This document shows, one piece after another, positions 59,273-64,000 of a stretch of 64,000 nt of DNA. This DNA comes from Proteus vulgaris (GTDB lineage: Bacteria > Pseudomonadota > Gammaproteobacteria > Enterobacterales > Enterobacteriaceae). The position numbers and the translations under genes are program-made. Below the pieces are notes generated by a model, which was not told the origin of the DNA, made no database searches, and worked only from the letters and a program-made list of their open reading frames with translations. The stretch is taken from positions 2,418,001 to 2,482,000 of the forward strand of contig NZ_CP090064.1 of NCBI RefSeq assembly GCF_023100685.1. Direction: 5' to 3'. Every line of letters begins with the position of its first letter. Positions within the stretch are counted from its first letter, which is position 1.

Positions 59273-59638
59273 ATGAAAAAGATTTTACCTGCCACTATTA
59301 TTTTAATGAGTGCTATTTCTTTTGGCGCAATGGCAAACAATACACATATGAATATGGATACATCACATAATAGCTCTCCAATGCAAAAAGAGCTCAATGA
59401 ATCTATGAATAAAATGCATGCTGATATGGCAAAAGGAATGAACACAGATAATGCAGATGTTGCTTTTGCTGATGGTATGATTGCCCACCATTTAGGCGCT
59501 ATCGATATGGCTAAAATTGAATTGAAATATGGTACAGATCCTGAAATGCGCAAGCTAGCTCAAGCCATTATTGATGCTCAAGGCCCTGAAATTGAACAAA
59601 TGCAAAAATGGTTAGAAAAGAATAAAACTAATAAGTAA
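59273..59638 (+). CDS. Periplasmic DUF305 protein, probable copper-related
   Basis: The 121-residue protein has a signal peptide (about 1-22, cut near AMA) and a helical ferritin-like DUF305 domain with the hallmark MIAHHLGAIDMAK near residue 66. It is Met/His-rich in the mature N-terminus (HMNMDTSHNSSPMQ), a pattern seen in periplasmic copper-binding proteins. The CueR-like promoter upstream supports a copper role. It is a single-gene unit with its own terminator. Confidence 0.82.
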   Translation: MKKILPATIILMSAISFGAMANNTHMNMDTSHNSSPMQKELNESMNKMHADMAKGMNTDNADVAFADGMIAHHLGAIDMAKIELKYGTDPEMRKLAQAIIDAQGPEIEQMQKWLEKNKTNK

Positions 59639-59650
59639 TAGATTCCTATT

Positions 59651-59687
59651 GGCTATGATCTTTTAGATCATAGCCGGTTTTATTTTT
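59651..59687 (+). terminator. DUF305 gene terminator
   Basis: GGCTATGATC pairs perfectly with GATCATAGCC over a TTTTA loop, followed by GGTTTTATTTTT. Confidence 0.85.
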
Positions 59688-59806
59688 AATATTCCCTGCC
59701 AAATTTCCTATTCAAGCTAAATCAAATAATTGTCTAATATTCATCTCATACATTATAATTTTACTATTGGAGTAATATTTTTCGCTTTACCCTGTATGGA
59801 GTCCAC

Positions 59807-60718
59807 ATGAATAATAGAGAAAACATGGCATTATTAACCCAAAAACTTGCCATGCAAATTGCAAAATGGACTCATAATACACATTATTTTGATAGCCAAA
59901 TTCCAGGATTAGCATTAACGCACTGGACTTCCCCTACATCTATTACCAGTCATACACATAAGTCAGGTATATGCTTAATTGCTCAAGGTGAAAAAAGAGT
60001 GATTTTAGGGGAAGAAAGTTTTATTTATGATGCCAACCATTTTTTAATTTCTTCCATCGATCTTCCCGTTATGGCAAATATTATGAAAGCCAGTGAGGAT
60101 AAACCTTTTTTAGGGCTTGTAATGGAATTAGATCTACAAGAAATATCTCAACTGATCGTCGATAGTGAATTAATATTTAATTTAAATTCAAGCGCTCAAA
60201 AAGGGATTGCAATTGGTGAATTATCAGAGCCTCTATTAAATGCATTTATTCGCTTACTCGATCTTCTTAATACCCCTGATAGTATTAAAATTCTTGCTCC
60301 AGGTATAAAACGTGAGATTTTTTATCGTTTGCTGCTAACAGAGCAAGGTGAGCGATTAAATCAAATCGTCACTGCGGGTAGTCATAGCCATCAAATATCA
60401 AAAGCCGTTGATTGGTTAAAAAATAATTTTGTAAAACCACTCAATATCAATGAATTAGCCTCATACACAGGAATGAGTAAATCTGCTTTTTATACTCATT
60501 TTCGGACAATGACATCAATGACACCACTCCAATTTCAGAAAAAACTTCGCCTCAACGAAGCTCGACGATTAATGTTAACTGAAAATTTAGGAGCAATAAC
60601 AACAACATTTCGTGTTGGCTATGAAAGCCCTTCTCAATTCAGTCGTGAATATAGCCGATTATTTGGAGCACCTCCTGCAACTGATATTAAAATGCTCAAA
60701 GAATCTACTAATGTTTGA
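59807..60718 (+). CDS. AraC-family regulator (YqhC-like)
   Basis: The 303-residue protein has an N-terminal AraC-type cupin domain (about 25-190, with HTHKSGICLIAQGEKRVILG) and a C-terminal double helix-turn-helix (about 205-300, with LNINELASYTGMSKSAFYTHF and VGYESPSQFSREYSRLFG). GGAG precedes the ATG by a few bases. It lies 241 bases before an iron-dependent alcohol dehydrogenase gene on the same strand. In E. coli YqhC is an AraC regulator of the related yqhD, so control of the neighbour is the best guess. Assignment to YqhC itself is not certain. Confidence 0.85.
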   Translation: MNNRENMALLTQKLAMQIAKWTHNTHYFDSQIPGLALTHWTSPTSITSHTHKSGICLIAQGEKRVILGEESFIYDANHFLISSIDLPVMANIMKASEDKPFLGLVMELDLQEISQLIVDSELIFNLNSSAQKGIAIGELSEPLLNAFIRLLDLLNTPDSIKILAPGIKREIFYRLLLTEQGERLNQIVTAGSHSHQISKAVDWLKNNFVKPLNINELASYTGMSKSAFYTHFRTMTSMTPLQFQKKLRLNEARRLMLTENLGAITTTFRVGYESPSQFSREYSRLFGAPPATDIKMLKESTNV

Positions 60719-60959
60719 ATACAATCACTTTTTATAAGCCCAATCGTTTTATCATTATTGTCTATTTATATTATTTATTATCATTTTTTTAGTTTTTTGG
60801 AAAAATAGGCAAGAGACTAAGAAGATCGGACATTCATATCTAAATGCGAAAACGATAGCATTTATATCACCCCAAAAAAGACCATATCTTTTGATGTTGA
60901 AAAATAAACTATACTTCAACGGGATAGCTATCAACTTAATATTGCAATAGGATATCAAA

Positions 60960-62129
60960 ATGCAACTCGATTTCACTTACTACAATCCGACAACCATTCA
61001 TTTTGGTAAGAACTCTCTTGCTAAATTAAATGATGAATTATCACATTATGGCGAAACCATCATGCTGATGTATGGCCGTAATGCTATCAAATCTAATGGC
61101 CTTTATGACGAGGTCATGGCAATACTAAAACATGCAGGAAAAAAAGTAGTTGAGTTATCTGGCGTTATGCCTAATCCAACCTATGCAAAAATGATGGAAG
61201 GCGCTCAATTAGTACGTGAACATAATGTCAGCTTGATTTTAGCTGTGGGTGGAGGTTCCGTTATTGATTGTGCCAAAGGCATCTCTGTTTCTGCTTATTG
61301 TGAAAATGAAGATCCTTTTCAAAAGTATTGGATTGAATATCAAGAAATTGAAAATAAAATTATTCCTGTCGCGTCAATTCTTACCATGGTAGGAACAGGC
61401 TCTGAAATGAATGGCGGTTCAGTCATTACGCATGAAGAAACAAAATATAAGATTGGCCGTGTTTTTCCAGCCAATGTATTTCCTAAATTTTCAATTTTAA
61501 ATCCAGAATATACCTTTACAGTTTCTCAGTATCAGATGGTGAGTGGCGTATATGACACAATGTCCCATCTGATGGAACAATACTTTTCAGATCAAGGCGC
61601 AAATACAACCGATTATTTAATTGAAAGTTTATTAAAATCTTCTATTGATAATTTGCGTATCGCACTTAAAAACCCAACTGATTATGAAGCAAGAAGTAAT
61701 CTGATGTGGAATGCAACTCTGGCATTAAACACTTTGACAGGGCTTTCAAAAACACAAGATTGGCAAGTTCATATGATTGAACATCAATTAGGCGCTTATA
61801 CCGATTGTGCTCATGGAATGGGGCTTGCTGCAATTTCTCTGCCTTATTATCGTCTTATCTATAAATTCGGCATTGAAAAGTTTGTACGCTTTGCTACTCA
61901 AGTATGGGGAGTTTCTACTGAAGGTAAAAATCAAGATCAAATTGCACTTGAAGGTATTGATGCACTTGAACGCTTCACAAAAGAGTGCGGTATAGTAACT
62001 TCATTAGAAGCACTAGGTGCGACAAAAGAAATGCTACCAAGTATTGCTCAATCCACAACAATTATTGGTAAAGGTTATAAAAAGTTAACAACTAAAGATG
62101 TGCTTACTATCTTAGAGGACTGTTTTTAA
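60960..62129 (+). CDS. Iron-containing alcohol dehydrogenase (YqhD/BdhA group)
   Basis: This 389-residue NAD(P)H-dependent aldehyde/alcohol oxidoreductase compares with YqhD at 387. Motifs are LAVGGGSVIDCAKGI (nucleotide binding, about 98-112), MVGTGSEMNGGSVI, and metal-ligand Asp/His in GVYDTMSHLMEQY, HMIEHQLGAYTDCAHGMGLA. AGGA lies eight bases before the ATG. Likely a reductase of short-chain or toxic aldehydes. Co-location with an AraC regulator mirrors yqhC-yqhD, although here both genes point the same way. The exact substrate and cofactor are unproven. Confidence 0.88.
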   Translation: MQLDFTYYNPTTIHFGKNSLAKLNDELSHYGETIMLMYGRNAIKSNGLYDEVMAILKHAGKKVVELSGVMPNPTYAKMMEGAQLVREHNVSLILAVGGGSVIDCAKGISVSAYCENEDPFQKYWIEYQEIENKIIPVASILTMVGTGSEMNGGSVITHEETKYKIGRVFPANVFPKFSILNPEYTFTVSQYQMVSGVYDTMSHLMEQYFSDQGANTTDYLIESLLKSSIDNLRIALKNPTDYEARSNLMWNATLALNTLTGLSKTQDWQVHMIEHQLGAYTDCAHGMGLAAISLPYYRLIYKFGIEKFVRFATQVWGVSTEGKNQDQIALEGIDALERFTKECGIVTSLEALGATKEMLPSIAQSTTIIGKGYKKLTTKDVLTILEDCF

Positions 62130-62143
62130 TACGATTTAAATAC

Positions 62144-62176
62144 AAAAAAACGGACCTCATTGAGGTCCGCTTTTTT
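62144..62176. terminator. Bidirectional terminator between the ADH gene and the tRNA operon
   Basis: CGGACCTC and GAGGTCCG form a GC-rich stem with an ATT loop, flanked by seven A on the left and six T on the right. It ends the ADH gene on the plus strand and the tRNA operon on the minus strand. Confidence 0.9.
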
Positions 62177-62179
62177 ATA

Positions 62180-62266
62180 TGGTGCCCAGGGCGGGACTTG
62201 AACCCGCACAGCCTTACAGCCGAGGGATTTTAAATCCCTTGTGTCTACCGATTTCACCACCTGGGC
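62180..62266 (-). tRNA. tRNA-Leu (UAA), third copy
   Basis: An 87-base class II tRNA with encoded CCA, anticodon loop TTTAAAA giving UAA, and a long variable arm. It is identical to the two other copies upstream. It lies downstream of an internal terminator, so it may depend on readthrough or on a weak promoter (TTGTTA at 62312-62317, TATTAT at 62290-62295, 16-bp spacer). Confidence 0.97.
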
Positions 62267-62397
62267 TAAATTGTATTTATCTGTTACAGATAATATTATT
62301 AATAAACAAGGTAACAAATAAATTTAAAGTACTTACTTCTAAAATCACTAACTTTAATCTTTTACTTTTCTTTCACTAACTTGTTGCTAGTGGAAGA

Positions 62398-62425
62398 AAA
62401 AACGGACCTAAGTTGAGGTCCGCGT
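62398..62425 (-). terminator. Duplicated terminator inside the tRNA operon
   Basis: On the minus strand CGGACCT and AGGTCCG form a 7-bp stem with a six-base loop, followed by a run of six T. It is a close copy of the terminator at 62144-62176 and lies between the second and third tRNA-Leu genes. Confidence 0.7.
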
Positions 62426-62431
62426 TTTATA

Positions 62432-62518
62432 TGGTGCCCAGGGCGGGACTTGAACCCGCACAGCCTTACAGCCGAGGGATTTTAAATCCCTTGTGTCTAC
62501 CGATTTCACCACCTGGGC
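62432..62518 (-). tRNA. tRNA-Leu (UAA), second copy
   Basis: It is identical over all 87 bases to the neighbouring copies. Its flanks (terminator-like sequence on the 3' side, TAAATT on the 5' side) match those of the third copy, indicating they arose as one duplicated unit of about 120 bases. Confidence 0.97.
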
Positions 62519-62644
62519 TAAATTCTGTGGTGCGTCCGTAAATTCTTATAATTAAGATAAATACTGGTATGGACGACTTAACTACTGCACAATGCCATTC
62601 ACAATGGACTTTTCTTTTGCACCAAACTCTTTATCTAAAAGAGA

Positions 62645-62731
62645 TGGTGCCCAGGGCGGGACTTGAACCCGCACAGCCTTACAGCCGAGGGATTTTAAAT
62701 CCCTTGTGTCTACCGATTTCACCACCTGGGC
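62645..62731 (-). tRNA. tRNA-Leu (UAA), first copy
   Basis: An 87-base tRNA equivalent to E. coli leuZ by position after glyW and cysT. Anticodon UAA reads UUA, a common codon in this AT-rich genome. Five bases separate it from tRNA-Cys. Confidence 0.97.
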
Positions 62732-62736
62732 ATTAA

Positions 62737-62810
62737 TGGAGGCGCGTCCCGGAATCGAACCGAGGTACACGGATTTGCAATCCGCTGCATGACCACTCTG
62801 CCAACGCGCC
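62737..62810 (-). tRNA. tRNA-Cys (GCA)
   Basis: A 74-base tRNA with encoded CCA and anticodon GCA in GGATTTGCAATCC (plus reading). It is equivalent to E. coli cysT in the glyW-cysT-leuZ operon. Confidence 0.97.
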
Positions 62811-62835
62811 TCAACTGCTCAATCTCATAAGAGAT

Positions 62836-62911
<76 letters not shown>

Positions 62912-62974
62912 TTTACCGAACTTGCTGATTTACTTATTTATTTCTGTAAACCGTTGTGCCTTTCGATGCGTTGC

Positions 62975-63002
62975 ATTCTACTGATTTCCTGAATCTAGTC
63001 AA
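62975..63002 (-). promoter_or_regulatory. tRNA operon promoter
   Basis: On the minus strand TTGACT (62997-63002) and TAGAAT (62975-62980) are separated by 16 bp, followed by GCAACGC. It lies between pgsA and tRNA-Gly, giving the tRNA operon its own start in addition to readthrough from pgsA. Confidence 0.75.
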
Positions 63003-63052
63003 CACTATATTTGCATCTTTTTGACTGTTCGGTGAATTTTCAGTCATTTCGA

Positions 63053-63601
63053 TCAAGCTTCACGCAAATCTGACCATGCCGCGCTCAAATATTGAAACAT
63101 TGACCAGAAAGTCAACACGGTTGCGATATACAATAATGCAAATCCAAACCATTCAGCTTCAACCGTAGGACGCCATAATAACACAACTAACGATCCCATT
63201 TGTGCGGTTGTCTTCACTTTTCCAATCCAAGAAACAGCAACACTGTTGCGTTTCCCTAATTCTGCCATCCACTCTCTTAATGAAGAGATAATTATTTCAC
63301 GAGCGATCATGGTTGCTGCTGGTAAAGTTATCCACCACTCATGATAATACTCTGTAATTAAAACAAGTGCTGTTGCAACCATTACTTTATCTGCCACTGG
63401 GTCAAGAAAAGCCCCAAAGCGAGTAGTTTGTTTCAATCTACGTGCTAAAAACCCATCAAACCAATCAGTTGCAGCGGCTACCATAAAAATAATAGCACAT
63501 ACTAATGGAGCATCTTTGAATGGTAAATAGAACACCAAAACAAAGAATGGGATTAAAGCGACACGAAATAGAGTTAGCCAAGTTGGGATATTTAGTTGCA
63601 T
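63053..63601 (-). CDS. pgsA: CDP-diacylglycerol-glycerol-3-phosphate 3-phosphatidyltransferase PgsA
   Basis: PgsA makes phosphatidylglycerophosphate, the committed step to phosphatidylglycerol and cardiolipin, in the inner membrane. It has 182 residues, as in E. coli. The CDP-alcohol phosphotransferase motif is seen as [20 protein letters not shown] followed by LDPVADK (D-x2-DG-x2-AR-x8-G-x3-D-x3-D). Several membrane helices are present. It follows uvrC, as in E. coli. Confidence 0.96.
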   Translation of the reverse strand: MQLNIPTWLTLFRVALIPFFVLVFYLPFKDAPLVCAIIFMVAAATDWFDGFLARRLKQTTRFGAFLDPVADKVMVATALVLITEYYHEWWITLPAATMIAREIIISSLREWMAELGKRNSVAVSWIGKVKTTAQMGSLVVLLWRPTVEAEWFGFALLYIATVLTFWSMFQYLSAAWSDLREA

Positions 63602-63656
63602 AGCGTTCTACACGACCTAGAAAAGTGAGAGTTATTAATATGGTGCATCAATACAC

Positions 63657-64000
63657 TTAGTGTTTCAACGCATTAAATATTTTTTCTGCTAATGCTGTCG
63701 AAATTGTGGGGACTTTCGCAATTTCTTCTACACTTGCATCTCGTAAAGCTTGTAGCCCTCCCATATATTTCAATAACATTTGACGACGTTTAGGCCCCAC
63801 ACCTTCAATAGACTCTAATGAGCTAGTATTTTTCACTTTCGCTCTACGTTGACGATGCCCAGTTATTGCATGGCGATGCGATTCATCACGTATATGTTGA
63901 ATCAAATGCAATGCAGGTGAATCAGAAGGTAATGCCATTCCTTCACCTTCGGGGACAAAAAACAAGGTTTCAAGCCCTGCTTTACGATCACTCCCTTTTG
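63657..64000 (-). CDS. uvrC: Excinuclease ABC subunit C, C-terminal part (gene continues beyond window)
   Basis: The frame is open to the window edge, giving about 113 C-terminal residues of UvrC, the nuclease that makes both incisions in nucleotide excision repair. [33 protein letters not shown] and the helix-hairpin-helix domain [18 protein letters not shown] are nearly identical to E. coli. The N-terminal GIY-YIG nuclease and UvrB-binding parts lie outside. It is 55 bases upstream of pgsA. Confidence 0.96.
   Translation of the reverse strand, partial: KGSDRKAGLETLFFVPEGEGMALPSDSPALHLIQHIRDESHRHAITGHRQRRAKVKNTSSLESIEGVGPKRRQMLLKYMGGLQALRDASVEEIAKVPTISTALAEKIFNALKH

Noticed and set aside
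59248-59553. 101-codon frame antisense to the DUF305 gene
   Set aside because: The plus-strand gene has a signal peptide, family motif, promoter and terminator, so the antisense frame is a shadow.
62126-62379. Short frames over the third tRNA-Leu gene on both strands
   Set aside because: Translations of tRNA sequence; the same false peptide recurs at the other tRNA-Leu copies.

Overview
The window is enterobacterial chromosome with low GC (my impression is under 40%). The proteins are closest to Escherichia coli orthologues, but gene content and base composition suggest Morganellaceae, most likely Proteus (P. mirabilis or a close relative). The species is an inference from remembered gene content, not from a search. 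Most of the window is conserved core chromosome. No CRISPR array, prophage, integrase or intact transposase is visible.

Layout. 1-1943: 3' part of a type VI secretion lipase effector gene (Tle3-like), broken by two single-base homopolymer frameshifts. 2038-9512 (minus): oppABCDF oligopeptide permease, preceded by a second, paralogous oppA. 10167-14451 (minus): nirB-nirD-cysG for NADH-dependent nitrite reduction and siroheme synthesis, behind a clear FNR promoter and lacking nirC. 14730-15006: a MITE-like element. 15056-20103 (plus): a complete five-gene peptide/nickel-type ABC importer. 20185-31904: the E. coli-like block ychE, adhE, tdk, hns, galU, rssB, ychJ, purU, with a nucleotide-sugar epimerase gene next to galU. 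32159-33137: tRNA-Tyr and an AT-rich orphan LysR regulator. 33563-46452: xthA, topB-selD-ydjA, sppA, ansA-pncA, yeaC, msrB, gapA, yeaD, mipA. 46547-54999: hypF, dadA-dadX, fadR, nhaB, dsbB. 55074-62129: a less conserved stretch with a small lipoprotein, emrE, sotB, an unknown membrane-anchored protein, a methyltransferase behind a large palindrome, a DUF305 protein behind a MerR-type promoter, and an AraC regulator next to an iron-dependent alcohol dehydrogenase. 62180-64000 (minus): uvrC (3' part), pgsA and a tRNA operon Gly-Cys-Leu-Leu-Leu.

How the genes work together. Several units serve anaerobic or fermentative life: nirBD with cysG (nitrite to ammonium plus its cofactor), adhE (ethanol fermentation), gapA and yeaD (glycolysis), hypF (hydrogenase maturation) and selD (selenium donor, needed for example by formate dehydrogenases). 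Amino-acid and peptide use is served by opp, the second ABC importer, dadA-dadX, ansA and pncA. galU and the epimerase gene would feed UDP-glucose, UDP-glucuronate and UDP-galacturonate into surface polysaccharide. rssB and hns are global regulators.

The most informative non-coding signals are: a perfect FNR site placed exactly for a class II nirB promoter; a perfect 7-2-7 NarL/NarP site further upstream; near-consensus or perfect CRP sites before adhE and gapA; a 17-bp perfect long-range inverted repeat in the adhE leader; a 29-bp palindrome upstream of the methyltransferase; a 19-bp-spacer CueR-like promoter before the DUF305 gene; and three identical tRNA-Leu(UAA) genes with a duplicated terminator inside the operon. 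I did not find a wholly new multi-gene system. The best leads for something undescribed are the palindrome-controlled methyltransferase with its unknown membrane-anchored neighbour, and the structured segment between adhE and tdk.
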